From Limobrevibacterium gyesilva (GTDB taxonomy: Bacteria > Pseudomonadota > Alphaproteobacteria > Acetobacterales > Acetobacteraceae): a stretch of DNA of 64,000 bases. Positions 1 through 8,377 of the stretch are shown here, in pieces. The position numbers and the translations under genes were made by a program. Where the stretch lies: contig NZ_JAPDNT010000003.1 of the NCBI RefSeq assembly GCF_025989185.1, positions 248,001-312,000 on the forward strand. The letters are read 5' to 3'. The stretch's first letter is position 1; each line of letters begins with the position of its first letter. The notes beneath the pieces were generated by a model. That model saw only the letters and a list, made by a program, of their open reading frames with translations. It was not told the DNA's origin and did not search any database.

Positions 1-1118
1 ATGCGGAAGCTCACGTCGCGCACCGCCAGGGTGGCGGACCGGCGGAACAGGCTGCCGGAGGTGAAGCGCTTGGACAGGCCGGCGACTTCCAGCAGCGGCT
101 TCTGGCCGCGGTGTGGCGCCGGCGGACGCCGCGCGTCGCCGACATCGATGCTCGCGGTCAGCTCGCTGCGCAGGCACGCGGCCTTGTGGCCGTCGCCGGC
201 CAGCGGCGGATCGAGGCTGCGGCATTCGTCTGCCGCCACCGGGCAGCGCGGCGCGAAGCGGCAGCCGGCGATCCCGGTCAGCGCGCGCAGTCCCGGCATC
301 TGCTCCGGCAGCGCGTACAGCGCGCGCCGCGCCCCGCGCATGCTGGGATTGGCCAGTTGCAGGCAGCGCGTGTAGGGATGCGACGGCAGGCCGAACACCT
401 TGCGCGCGGGCCCCTGCTCCACCACGGCGCCCGCGTACAGCACGCAGATGTCGTCGCAGATCCGGGCGGCCAGGCGCAGGTCGTGGGTGATGAACAGCAC
501 GGCGGTGCCGTCGCGACGCTGCAGTTCGGCCATCAGTTCCATGATGTGGGCCTGGATGGTGACGTCCAGTGCCGTGGTGGGCTCGTCGGCCACGACCAGG
601 CGGGGATGGCTGGCGAAGGCCATGGCGATCAGCACGCGCTGGCACATGCCGCCCGACAACTGGTGCGGATAGCGGCGCAACAGGTCCCCAGCCTCCGGCA
701 GGTGCACCGCTTCCAGGGCCGTGACCGCGCGGGCATGACGCTCCTGCCGGCCGGTCATGCCGAGATGCACGAAATGCTCGTCCATCTGCGCGCCGATGGT
801 CAGCACCGGGTTCAGCGCGGTCAGCGGCTCCTGCGGAATGAAAGCGATGTCGCGGCCCAACAGCCCCCGCCTGCGCGCCGGCGCCATGCGCACCAGGTCG
901 CGGCCGTCGAACATCAGGCTGCCGGAGGTGACGGAGAAGCCGGGCGGCAGCAGCTGCGCCACGGTGCGGCCGATCATCGACTTGCCGGCGCCGGACTCGC
1001 CCACCAGCCCCAGCACCTTGCCGGGTTCCAGCGCCAGGTTCAGCCTGCGCAGCACCGGCACCGCCTGCCCGTCCAGCGACACCGACACCGACAGGTCGCG
1101 CGCTTCCAGCAGGCTCAT
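1..1118 (-). CDS. Dipeptide-type ABC transporter ATP-binding protein, two ATPase domains fused (3' end outside window)
   Basis: Energises import by the adjacent permeases at the inner face of the cytoplasmic membrane. The frame opens with ATG at 1118-1116, whose first bases overlap the stop of the upstream permease gene (ATGA junction), so translation is coupled. The first ABC domain shows Walker A GESGAGKS at residues 40-47, the signature YPHQLSGGM, Walker B LVVADEP, and an oligopeptide-transporter C-terminal motif with CRFAPRCP. A second ABC domain then begins ([11 protein letters not shown], about residue 345) and runs off the left edge. This is the fused DppD-DppF (GsiA-like) arrangement, about 600-700 residues when complete; about 372 codons are visible. 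Substrate cannot be read from the ATPase. Confident about the family and incompleteness. Confidence 0.93.
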   Translation of the reverse strand, partial: MSLLEARDLSVSVSLDGQAVPVLRRLNLALEPGKVLGLVGESGAGKSMIGRTVAQLLPPGFSVTSGSLMFDGRDLVRMAPARRRGLLGRDIAFIPQEPLTALNPVLTIGAQMDEHFVHLGMTGRQERHARAVTALEAVHLPEAGDLLRRYPHQLSGGMCQRVLIAMAFASHPRLVVADEPTTALDVTIQAHIMELMAELQRRDGTAVLFITHDLRLAARICDDICVLYAGAVVEQGPARKVFGLPSHPYTRCLQLANPSMRGARRALYALPEQMPGLRALTGIAGCRFAPRCPVAADECRSLDPPLAGDGHKAACLRSELTASIDVGDARRPPAPHRGQKPLLEVAGLSKRFTSGSLFRRSATLAVRDVSFR

Positions 1119-1960
1119 TCCCGGCCCTCGACCATGCGCACATCGAGGCTGCGCCGCAGCCCGTCGCCGAGCATGTTGAACCCGGCCACGGTGATGAAGA
1201 TGGCGGCCACCGGGGCCAGCAGGTTCCACGGCGCCTGATAGATCGCCTCGCGCCCGTCGGCGATCATCTGGCCCCAGGCGATCTGGCTGGACTTCACGCC
1301 CAGGCCGACGAAGGACAGGATCGCCTCCACCACCACGGCGATGCCCATCTCCAGCGTCAGCAGCGTCACCAGCAAGGGGATGGTCGCGGGCACGATCTCC
1401 CGCGTCACCGTCCGCCAGTGCGAGAACCCGACCAGGCGCGCCGCCGCCACGTAGTCGCGCCGCGCCACCACCAGCACCTCGCTGCGCAGCACGCGGCAGA
1501 ACCGCGTCCAGTCCACCAGCACGATGGCGAGGATCACGTTGCTGGCGCCGGTGCCCAGCCCGGTCATCAGGATCAGCGACAGGATGACCGGCGGAAACGA
1601 CATCCACACGTCGACGGCGCGGCCGATCAGCCAATCCGCCCAGCCGCCGAGATAGCCGGCGACATAGGCCAGCACGCTGCCCACGGCCATGGCGCCGAAC
1701 GACGCCACCAGCGCCACCGTCATCGCCACCCGCGCGCCGAACATCAGGCGCGACAGCACATCGCGCCCCAGCCCGTCCGTGCCCAGCAGATGGGCGGGAT
1801 CGCCGCCGGCCTGCCAGGCCGCCGGCAGCAAGGTGGCCAGCAGGTCCTGCTCGTCGGGATCGTGCGGGGCCAGCAGCGGCGCGAACAGCGCGCAACTCAA
1901 CACCGCGAGCACGATCAGCAGGCCAACGATCACCCGGCCCGAGCGCAACCAGCGCGGCAT
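1115..1960 (-). CDS. Dipeptide-type ABC transporter permease (DppC-like)
   Basis: Inner-membrane permease subunit, 281 residues. The frame is open further upstream, but the start MPRWLRSGRV at 1960 is preferred because it lies 2 bases after the stop of the DppB-like gene and the extra N-terminal residues do not resemble the family. One transmembrane helix precedes the loop APHDPDEQDLLATLLP and the LLGTDGLGRDVLSRL motif typical of DppC proteins. The BPD_transp_1 domain follows, with the EAA-type loop around REIVPATIPLL. It partners the DppB-like protein and the fused ATPase, overlapping the latter by 4 bases. Substrate unknown; see the binding protein. Confidence 0.93.
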   Translation of the reverse strand: MPRWLRSGRVIVGLLIVLAVLSCALFAPLLAPHDPDEQDLLATLLPAAWQAGGDPAHLLGTDGLGRDVLSRLMFGARVAMTVALVASFGAMAVGSVLAYVAGYLGGWADWLIGRAVDVWMSFPPVILSLILMTGLGTGASNVILAIVLVDWTRFCRVLRSEVLVVARRDYVAAARLVGFSHWRTVTREIVPATIPLLVTLLTLEMGIAVVVEAILSFVGLGVKSSQIAWGQMIADGREAIYQAPWNLLAPVAAIFITVAGFNMLGDGLRRSLDVRMVEGRE

Positions 1961-1962
1961 GC

Positions 1963-2973
1963 TCAGCGCTTCCTCAACCGCGGGTTCAGCACGAGGTACA
2001 GGCCGTCGACCAAAGAATTGATCAGCAGCACCACGACGCAATAGGTGAGCCCGACCAGCTGGATGATCGGCAGGTCGGCATTGCGCACGGCATCGACCAT
2101 CAGGTTGCCCATGCCGGGGTAGGAATAGATCACCTCGACCAGCAGCGAGCCGCCGAACAGGAAGCCGAACTGCACGCCCATCAGCGTCAGCGTGGGCAGG
2201 ATCGCGTTCTTCAGGGCGTGGCGCAGCAGGATGCGGGTTTCCGACACGCCGCGCAGCCGGGCCTGACGGATATAGTCCTCATGGTACACATCCAGCAGCG
2301 AGGACCGCAGCACGCGCATGATGGGTGGCGCGAAGGCCAGGCCCAGCGCCACCGCCGGCAGCAGCAGATGCACCGCGGCACTCCGGAACACGTCGACCCG
2401 GCCCACCAGCAGCGCGTCGAGTAGCAGGAAGCCGGTGACCACCGGCCGCTCCAGCCCGGGGTCCAGCCGCCCGGTAAAGGGCATGGCCTGCAGCAGCACG
2501 CCGAAGACGAAGATGAACAGCAGCGCCCACAGGAACTCGGGGATCGACATCAGCAGCGTGGTGCCGGTCTCCGCCACCGCCTCGGCGGCGCGGCCGCGCA
2601 GGCTGAACAGCAGCAACCCGCCGGCGAGGCCCAGGACCGAGGCGACGACCATGGCGCAGACGGCAAGCTCGATCGTGCCCGGCAGCGTCTGGCCGATCAG
2701 CGGCAGCACATCGCGGCGCAGATGGATGGAGCGGCCGAAATCGCCGTGCACGGCGTGGCCCAGCCAGATCGCGTATTGCTCGGGCAGCGGACGGTCGAGG
2801 CCCATCTGCCGGCGCGCGCCCTCGATCTCGTCGCGCGTCGCGTTGGGCGGCATCGACATCGCCGCGGGATCGACGGGCAGCACGCGCAGCGCGACGAACA
2901 GCAGGACGGAGACGACCAGCAGGATCGGCACCGCCACCAGCAGACGCCGGCCGAGTGTGGCCAGCAGGATCAT
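1963..2973 (-). CDS. Dipeptide-type ABC transporter permease (DppB-like)
   Basis: Inner-membrane permease, 336 residues, the usual length for DppB. The first membrane segment spans residues 8-29 (RRLLVAVPILLVVSVLLFVAL). The motif RRQMGLDRPLPEQYAIWLG and the RLDPGLERPV region are typical of the family. The EAA loop near RHALKNAILPTLTLMGVQFG couples to the ATPase. It follows the binding-protein gene by 10 bases and precedes the DppC-like gene by 2 bases, so the four genes form one operon read leftward. The neighbouring auxin-type catabolic operon suggests an aromatic or amino-acid-conjugate cargo, but this is inference. Confidence 0.93.
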   Translation of the reverse strand: MILLATLGRRLLVAVPILLVVSVLLFVALRVLPVDPAAMSMPPNATRDEIEGARRQMGLDRPLPEQYAIWLGHAVHGDFGRSIHLRRDVLPLIGQTLPGTIELAVCAMVVASVLGLAGGLLLFSLRGRAAEAVAETGTTLLMSIPEFLWALLFIFVFGVLLQAMPFTGRLDPGLERPVVTGFLLLDALLVGRVDVFRSAAVHLLLPAVALGLAFAPPIMRVLRSSLLDVYHEDYIRQARLRGVSETRILLRHALKNAILPTLTLMGVQFGFLFGGSLLVEVIYSYPGMGNLMVDAVRNADLPIIQLVGLTYCVVVLLINSLVDGLYLVLNPRLRKR

Positions 2974-2983
2974 GGGCGCGCGG

Positions 2984-4501
2984 TCAGGACCAGCTCATCG
3001 TCTGGCCCAGCAGCCAGCCGTTGCCATAGGGCGTGTAGTTCAGGGACTTCTTGCGCACCAGCGTCTGCACGCTCTGCAGCAGCGGCAGGGTGGCGCCCAT
3101 CTCGGCCGCCTCGCGGTTCAGCGCGCGCCAGCCGGCGATGCGCGCGGTCTCGTCGGCCACGTTGAACTGGTCGATGACCTTCTGGCCGAGGCCCATGTCC
3201 TTCCACGGCGAGAACGGCAGCTTCGGGTTCAGCAGATAGCCGGTATAGATCTCCGGATCGCCGGTGGCGTTGTCGAACGAGTACAGCGTGGCCTCGGGCA
3301 GCTTGTTGCCGCGGTTCAGCTCGAAATACTTGGCGTATTCGATCACTTCCAGCGTCGCCTCGATGCCCACCTTCTTCCACATCTGCACGATGGCGCGGGC
3401 CATGTCGTAGTCGCTGGGGAACTGGCCGTTGGTGCTGGCCATGCGGATCTTCGCCGGCTTGTCCGGGCCGAAGCCGGACTTGGCGAGCAGCTGCTTCGCC
3501 AACTCGGGGTCATAGGCGAAGCTGTAGTCGTCGAGATAGCCGGGGCTGCCGGGCGTCGCGGGCACCGACAGCGGCACCGCGGCACCGGCGTAGAAGGCCT
3601 GGCTCAGCGCCTTCTTGTCGATGGCGTGGTGGGCGGCGAGACGGATGTTCTGGTCGGCGAAGCCTTCGTCGTTGCGCACCTGCAGCAGGATCACGCGGGT
3701 GATCGGGTTCAGCTCGGCGGCGAGGTTCGGCATGGCCTTCAGCCGCGCCACCTCGCGCACCGGCACGCCGACGGTGATGTCCACCTGGCCGGACTGCACC
3801 GCGGCGACGCGCGCCGAAGGGTCCTTGATGATCTCGATGGTCACCCGCCGCAGCTTCGGCTTGGGGCCCCAATAGGCGTCGTTGCGCTCGAGCACGATGC
3901 GCGCGTTCAGCTGGTATTCGGCCAGCTTGTAGGGGCCTGTGCCGACCGGTTTGGCGCTGAAGCCCTCGACGCCGACCTTCTCCATATAGGCCTTGGGCAC
4001 CATGAAGCTGCCGAGAAAGGCGAGCCACACCGGCACGGTCGGGGCCGGGCTGTCGAAGCGCATGATCGCGGTCGTGGGCGTCGGCGTCTCGATATCCGTC
4101 ACCTTGCGGAAGGATTGCGCGATGTCGACCTTGTGCCCGGCCTTGATGCGCTCGAAGAAGGTCCAGCGGAAATCGGCGCTGGTCATGCGATCGCCGTTGT
4201 GGAACAGCACGTCGTCGCGGAATTCGAGCTTGAGGCTGCGCGCGTCGGCGGCCATCTCCCATTTGCTGACCAGGTTCGCGACCAGCTTCAGCTTCGGGTC
4301 CTGGTCCAGCGGCTGGTCGAACACCATCTTGAAGATGGCCTGGGCATCCGGGGTGAATCGCTGGTTGGGGTCCCACGAAGTGACATCGCTGGGCCAGCCG
4401 ATGGTCACGCCGTCGGCTTCCGCCGCCTGCGCCGGCATCGCACCGGCCAAGGCGCCAACGGCGGCGGTTTGCAGCAATGTCCTGCGCGACAGATCGACCA
4501 T
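2984..4501 (-). CDS. Family 5 extracellular solute-binding protein, Tat-exported
   Basis: Periplasmic ligand-binding subunit of the ABC importer, 505 residues, SBP_bac_5 (peptide/nickel/opine) family. The N-terminus MVDLSRRTLLQTAAVGALAG is a twin-arginine signal, with likely cleavage after PAQA. The mature part has the family features SDVTSWDPNQ, the FHNGDRMTSADFRWTF segment and VGTGPYKLAEYQ. ATG at 4501 is chosen because GGGGG lies 5 bases upstream; a GTG two codons earlier is possible. It is first in the leftward operon and shares its 195-bp upstream region with the divergent aromatic operon, including the MarR-type palindrome at 4650-4663. A role in importing indole-3-acetate, an auxin conjugate or another substrate of that operon is plausible but unproven. 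Confidence 0.9.
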   Translation of the reverse strand: MVDLSRRTLLQTAAVGALAGAMPAQAAEADGVTIGWPSDVTSWDPNQRFTPDAQAIFKMVFDQPLDQDPKLKLVANLVSKWEMAADARSLKLEFRDDVLFHNGDRMTSADFRWTFFERIKAGHKVDIAQSFRKVTDIETPTPTTAIMRFDSPAPTVPVWLAFLGSFMVPKAYMEKVGVEGFSAKPVGTGPYKLAEYQLNARIVLERNDAYWGPKPKLRRVTIEIIKDPSARVAAVQSGQVDITVGVPVREVARLKAMPNLAAELNPITRVILLQVRNDEGFADQNIRLAAHHAIDKKALSQAFYAGAAVPLSVPATPGSPGYLDDYSFAYDPELAKQLLAKSGFGPDKPAKIRMASTNGQFPSDYDMARAIVQMWKKVGIEATLEVIEYAKYFELNRGNKLPEATLYSFDNATGDPEIYTGYLLNPKLPFSPWKDMGLGQKVIDQFNVADETARIAGWRALNREAAEMGATLPLLQSVQTLVRKKSLNYTPYGNGWLLGQTMSWS

Positions 4502-4635
4502 AGCCACCCCCGGTTTCGTCCATCCTCGGCAGATACTTTATGGTTAAAAAATTGACCGGGGAACCGGAAAAATGCGCCCCGCTTGCGACCGGCCGCCAGT
4601 TCGGCAGACACTGCGCGGGCGGGCGCGGCGGTTCG

Positions 4636-4669
4636 TTGACACGAAAACCTTTCAGGCTTCAAATATTCC
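4636..4669 (+). promoter_or_regulatory. Promoter of the auxin-type operon with MarR-like operator (site A)
   Basis: TTGACA at 4636-4641 is a consensus -35 box. Seventeen bases on, TCAAAT at 4659-4664 is a plausible -10. The imperfect palindrome TTTCAGGCTTCAAA (4650-4663) sits in the spacer and over the -10, where a bound repressor would block RNA polymerase. Two near-identical palindromes occur at 19236 and 23260. AGGAGG at 4683-4688 is the strong ribosome site for the first gene at 4697. Box assignments are by eye. Confidence 0.62.
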
Positions 4670-4696
4670 AGCCGAACCGCACAGGAGGTTGCTGCC

Positions 4697-6847
4697 ATGG
4701 CCGAGCGGTCTTTCGCGCGTGAGGTTCAGGACCTCCGCCTTGGCGCCGGCGAGGAGTTTCGCGGCGAGGGGATCCTGGCCGTCACCAAGGCGCTGCTGCA
4801 ATCCGGCGTCGGCTATGTCGCGGGATACCAGGGCGCGCCGATCTCGCATCTGATGGACGTGCTGTCGGACGCGCAAGGCATCCTGGGCGAGCTCGGCGTG
4901 CATTTCGAGACCAGCGCCAGCGAGGCCGCGGCCGCCTCCACGCTGGCGGCATCGGTGATGTACCCGATCCGTGGCGCGGTGACGTGGAAGTCCACCGCCG
5001 GCACCAACGTCGCCTGCGACGCGCTGTCCAACCTCGCTTCCGGCGGGGTGACCGGCGGCGCTCTGATCATCATCGGCGAGGATTACGGCGAAGGCTCCTC
5101 GATCATGCAGGAGCGCACGCACGCCTTCGCCATGAAGTCGCAGATGTGGCTGCTGGACCCCCGCCCCAACCTGGAGAGCATTGTCCGCGCGGTGGAAGAC
5201 GGGTTCCAGCTCTCGGAGGTCAGCAACACCCCGGTGATGCTGGAGATGCGCATCCGCGCCTGCCATGTGCATGGCAGCTTTATCGCCAAGGACAACCGCC
5301 CGCCGCCGTTCACGGTGCAGCAGGCGCTGGAGAACCCGGCGCGCGACGTGAACCGCATCGTGCTGCCGCCCGCGTCGTTCATGCACGAGCAGGACAAGGT
5401 CAAGCGCCGCTGGCCCGCGGCGGTGAAGTTCATCAAGGAGCGCGGGCTGAACGAGACGATGCCGGGCGATGTCGAGGAACTCGGCATCATCCTGCAGGGC
5501 GGCATGTACAACGGCGTGATCCGCGCGCTGCAGCTGCTGGGCCTCGCCGATGTGTGGGGCAGCACGCGCATTCCCCTGCATGTGCTGAACGTCACTTATC
5601 CGCTGGTGGACGACGACCTGGCGGCGTTCTGCCGCGGCAAGCAGGCCGTGCTGATGGTGGAGGAAGGCCAGCCCGAATTCATCGAGCAGGCGCTGCACGC
5701 CATCCTGCGCAAGGCCGGCGTATCAACGGTGCTGTCCGGCAAGGACGTGCTGCCGATGGCCGGCGAATACACCGCGCTGGTGCTGCTGGACGGCATCCGC
5801 GCCTTCGTCGCCGCGCAGATGCCGTCGCTGCTGGCCGAGGTCCGCACGCCGCCCGATCCGCGCCCGGTCCTGGCCGACGCGAAAGTGCAGGCGCTGGCCG
5901 GCGTGGTGCCGCCGCGCCCGCCCAGTTTCTGCACAGGATGCCCGGAACGGCCGATCTTCTCCGCCATGTCGCTGGTGGAGAAGGAACTGGGGTCGCACCA
6001 CATCGCCTGCGACATCGGTTGCCATCTGTTCTCGATCAACCCGCCGTTCAATCTCGGCTCCACCACCATGGGCTACGGGCTCGGCCCGTCGTCGGCCGCC
6101 GCGTTCCAGGTGAAGGCGGAGAAGCGGCCGATCGCGGTGATGGGCGACGGCGGGTTCTGGCACAACGGCCTGTTGAGCGGCGTGGGCAACGCCGTGTTCA
6201 ACAAGCATGACGGGGTGGTGGTGGTGGTGGACAACCACTACTCGGCCGCCACCGGCGGACAGGACATCCTGTCCTCGCGCGCCGACAACGCATCGCGCAG
6301 CACCAAGCACCCGATCGAGGATGCGGTGCGCGGCGTCGGCGCCACCTGGGTGCGGCGCATCGACAACACCTATTCGGTGGCGAAGATGCGCGACACGCTG
6401 AAAGAAGCGCTGACCACGAACGCCGAGGGGCCGAAGATCATCATCGCCTCTTCCGAGTGCATGCTGAATCGGCAGCGGCGCGAGCGGCCGCTGTTCAACG
6501 CCGCGGTCAAGCGCGGCGCGCGGATGGTGCGGCCGCGCTTCGGCGTGGACGAGGATGTGTGCACCGGCGACCACGCCTGCATCCGCCTGTCCGGCTGCCC
6601 GTCGCTGTCGGTGAAGCAATCCGACGATCCGCTGAAGGAGGACCCGGTTGCCGCCATCGACAACACCTGCGTGGGCTGCGGCAATTGCGGCGAAGTGGCG
6701 GAAGCGGCCGTGCTGTGCCCATCCTTCTACCGTGCGGACATCGTGCACAATCCCACGGGCTGGGACCGTTTCGCCGCACGGCTGCGCGGCGCCGTGATCG
6801 GCTTCCTGCAGCGCCGGCGCGACTCCCGCCGGCTGGCGCTGGCCTGA
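4697..6847 (+). CDS. iorA: Indolepyruvate-type 2-oxoacid:ferredoxin oxidoreductase, alpha subunit
   Basis: ThDP- and iron-sulfur-dependent oxidative decarboxylase converting a 2-oxoacid plus CoA to an acyl-CoA, CO2 and reduced ferredoxin; cytoplasmic, paired with the next gene. It has 716 residues. Pyrimidine-binding and transketolase-like domains come first, then the ThDP-binding half with CTGCPERPIFSAM near residue 415 and GDGGFWHNG. The C-terminal ferredoxin domain has two cluster motifs. In the first, CTGDHACIRLSGCP (residues 622-635), the second cysteine of the usual CxxCxxC is Asp625. The second reads CVGCGNC and then CP after an unusually long spacer. As first gene of an operon with an isatin-hydrolase-like enzyme, its likely substrate is isatinate (2-aminophenylglyoxylate), giving 2-aminobenzoyl-CoA; this is inference by analogy with phenylglyoxylate oxidoreductase. 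AGGAGG precedes ATG by 8 bases. Confidence 0.9.
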   Translation: MAERSFAREVQDLRLGAGEEFRGEGILAVTKALLQSGVGYVAGYQGAPISHLMDVLSDAQGILGELGVHFETSASEAAAASTLAASVMYPIRGAVTWKSTAGTNVACDALSNLASGGVTGGALIIIGEDYGEGSSIMQERTHAFAMKSQMWLLDPRPNLESIVRAVEDGFQLSEVSNTPVMLEMRIRACHVHGSFIAKDNRPPPFTVQQALENPARDVNRIVLPPASFMHEQDKVKRRWPAAVKFIKERGLNETMPGDVEELGIILQGGMYNGVIRALQLLGLADVWGSTRIPLHVLNVTYPLVDDDLAAFCRGKQAVLMVEEGQPEFIEQALHAILRKAGVSTVLSGKDVLPMAGEYTALVLLDGIRAFVAAQMPSLLAEVRTPPDPRPVLADAKVQALAGVVPPRPPSFCTGCPERPIFSAMSLVEKELGSHHIACDIGCHLFSINPPFNLGSTTMGYGLGPSSAAAFQVKAEKRPIAVMGDGGFWHNGLLSGVGNAVFNKHDGVVVVVDNHYSAATGGQDILSSRADNASRSTKHPIEDAVRGVGATWVRRIDNTYSVAKMRDTLKEALTTNAEGPKIIIASSECMLNRQRRERPLFNAAVKRGARMVRPRFGVDEDVCTGDHACIRLSGCPSLSVKQSDDPLKEDPVAAIDNTCVGCGNCGEVAEAAVLCPSFYRADIVHNPTGWDRFAARLRGAVIGFLQRRRDSRRLALA

Positions 6848-6848
6848 C

Positions 6849-8366
6849 ATGGATCTCGTCTCGCTCGCCAACGACCGGCCGATCTGCATCGCCATCATGG
6901 CGATGGGCGGCCAGGGCGGCGGCGTTCTGGCCGACTGGATCGTGGCGATGGCGGAGGCGCAGGGCTGGGTGGCGCAGTCCACCTCGGTGCCCGGCGTGGC
7001 GCAGCGCACCGGGGCCACGATCTATTACGTCGAGCTGATCCGGCCGCAGCGCAACCATGCGCCGGTGCTGTCGCTGATGCCCGTGCCCGGCGACGTGGAC
7101 GTAGTGATCGCCGCCGAATTGATGGAGGCCGGGCGCGCCATCCAGCGCGGACTGGTCTCGCCGGACCGCACCACGCTGATCGCCTCCTCGCACCGTTCCT
7201 ATGCGGTGACGGAGAAGGCCAAGCCGGGCGACGGCACCGCCGATCCCACGCAGGTGCTGGAAACCGCGCAGGCGGTGTCGCAGCGTTTCGTCTGTGCCGA
7301 CATGCAGCGTCTCGCCGAGCAGAGCGGCAGCGTGATCTCGTCTTCGCTGTTCGGCGCGCTGGCCGGCAGCGGCGCCCTGCCCTTCGCGCGCGCGGCGTTC
7401 GAGGCGACGATCGAGGCCAGCGGCGTCGGCGTCGAGGCCAGCCTGAAGGCATTCGGCGCCGGTTTCGGCGCGGTGCAGGTGCCGGATCGCCCCGCCGAGC
7501 CGCCCGCTCCGGCGCCCGCGCAAGCGACCGGCGGCAACCCGCGCGACCGCGCGGAACTGGCGCGGGCGCTGCGGCGGATCGAGACGGAGTTCCCCGCGGA
7601 CGCGCACGACATGCTGCGCGTGGGCCTGCGGCGGCTGGTGGACTACCAGGACGTTGCCTATGCGCATGAATATCTCGACCGCCTGGCGCCGCTCACGGCG
7701 CTGGACGTTGGCGCCGATCACACGCTGACGGTGGAAGCGGCGAAGCAGGTCGCCGTGGCCATGGCCTATGACGACGTCATCCGTGTCGCCGACCTCAAGA
7801 CCCGCGGCAGCCGCTTCGATCGCGTGCGCACCGAGGTGGTGGCCCGTGCCGACCAGATCGTGGACACCACCGAGTTCATGCATCCGCGCGTGCAGGAAAT
7901 CTGCGCGACTTTGCCGGCGCGGCTGGGGCGTGCGGTGGAGGGCTCGGCGTTCCTCACCGGCCTGTTGCGGCGCCTGTTTGAGCATGGGCGGCGCGTGCGC
8001 ACCACGCATGTCAGCGGCTTCCTGCCGCTTTATGTCATCGCCGGGCTGCGTCGCTGGCGTCGGTCGCTGCTGCGCCATCAGCGCGAGGAGGCGCATATCC
8101 GCGCCTGGCTCGACCTGGTGGCCGCGCAGGTCCCGCAGGACTACCGGCTGGCCGTCGAGCTGCTGAAATGCCGGCGCCTGGTGAAGGGCTACAGCGACAC
8201 GCACGCCCGCGGGCACAGCAAGTTCGACAAGGTGATGGGCGCCACCACGATGCTGGCGGGGCGCGCCGATGCGGCCGACTGGATCCGCCGCCTGCGCGAC
8301 GCGGCCCTGGCCGACGAGGACGGCAAGATGCTGGACGGTGCGCTCGCCACCGTCGCGACATTATAG
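6849..8366 (+). CDS. iorB: Indolepyruvate-type 2-oxoacid oxidoreductase, beta subunit with C-terminal extension
   Basis: Partner of the preceding alpha subunit, starting 1 base after its stop. It has 505 residues. Residues 1-200 are the 2-oxoacid:acceptor oxidoreductase gamma-type domain, opening with IMAMGGQGGGVLADWI and containing SVPGVAQRTGATIYYVE. The second half, after a short Ala/Pro linker near residue 220, is an all-alpha extension of the DUF6537 kind (RVRTEVVARADQIVDTTEFMHPRVQEI), normal in the long IorB proteins of aerobic proteobacteria and absent from the short archaeal subunit. The product would act with IorA in acyl-CoA formation. The following gene starts 11 bases downstream in the same operon. 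Confidence 0.88.
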   Translation: MDLVSLANDRPICIAIMAMGGQGGGVLADWIVAMAEAQGWVAQSTSVPGVAQRTGATIYYVELIRPQRNHAPVLSLMPVPGDVDVVIAAELMEAGRAIQRGLVSPDRTTLIASSHRSYAVTEKAKPGDGTADPTQVLETAQAVSQRFVCADMQRLAEQSGSVISSSLFGALAGSGALPFARAAFEATIEASGVGVEASLKAFGAGFGAVQVPDRPAEPPAPAPAQATGGNPRDRAELARALRRIETEFPADAHDMLRVGLRRLVDYQDVAYAHEYLDRLAPLTALDVGADHTLTVEAAKQVAVAMAYDDVIRVADLKTRGSRFDRVRTEVVARADQIVDTTEFMHPRVQEICATLPARLGRAVEGSAFLTGLLRRLFEHGRRVRTTHVSGFLPLYVIAGLRRWRRSLLRHQREEAHIRAWLDLVAAQVPQDYRLAVELLKCRRLVKGYSDTHARGHSKFDKVMGATTMLAGRADAADWIRRLRDAALADEDGKMLDGALATVATL

Positions 8367-8377
8367 GGAGGACGGCC

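Noticed and set aside
4538-4551. TTTATGGTTAAAAA as a fourth MarR operator
   Set aside because: Two core positions of the palindrome are lost, so it is mentioned only as a possible weak site.
2318-4555. A 745-codon plus-strand frame opposite the ABC binding protein and permease genes
   Set aside because: Same compositional shadow; the minus-strand products have clear signal, membrane and family motifs.
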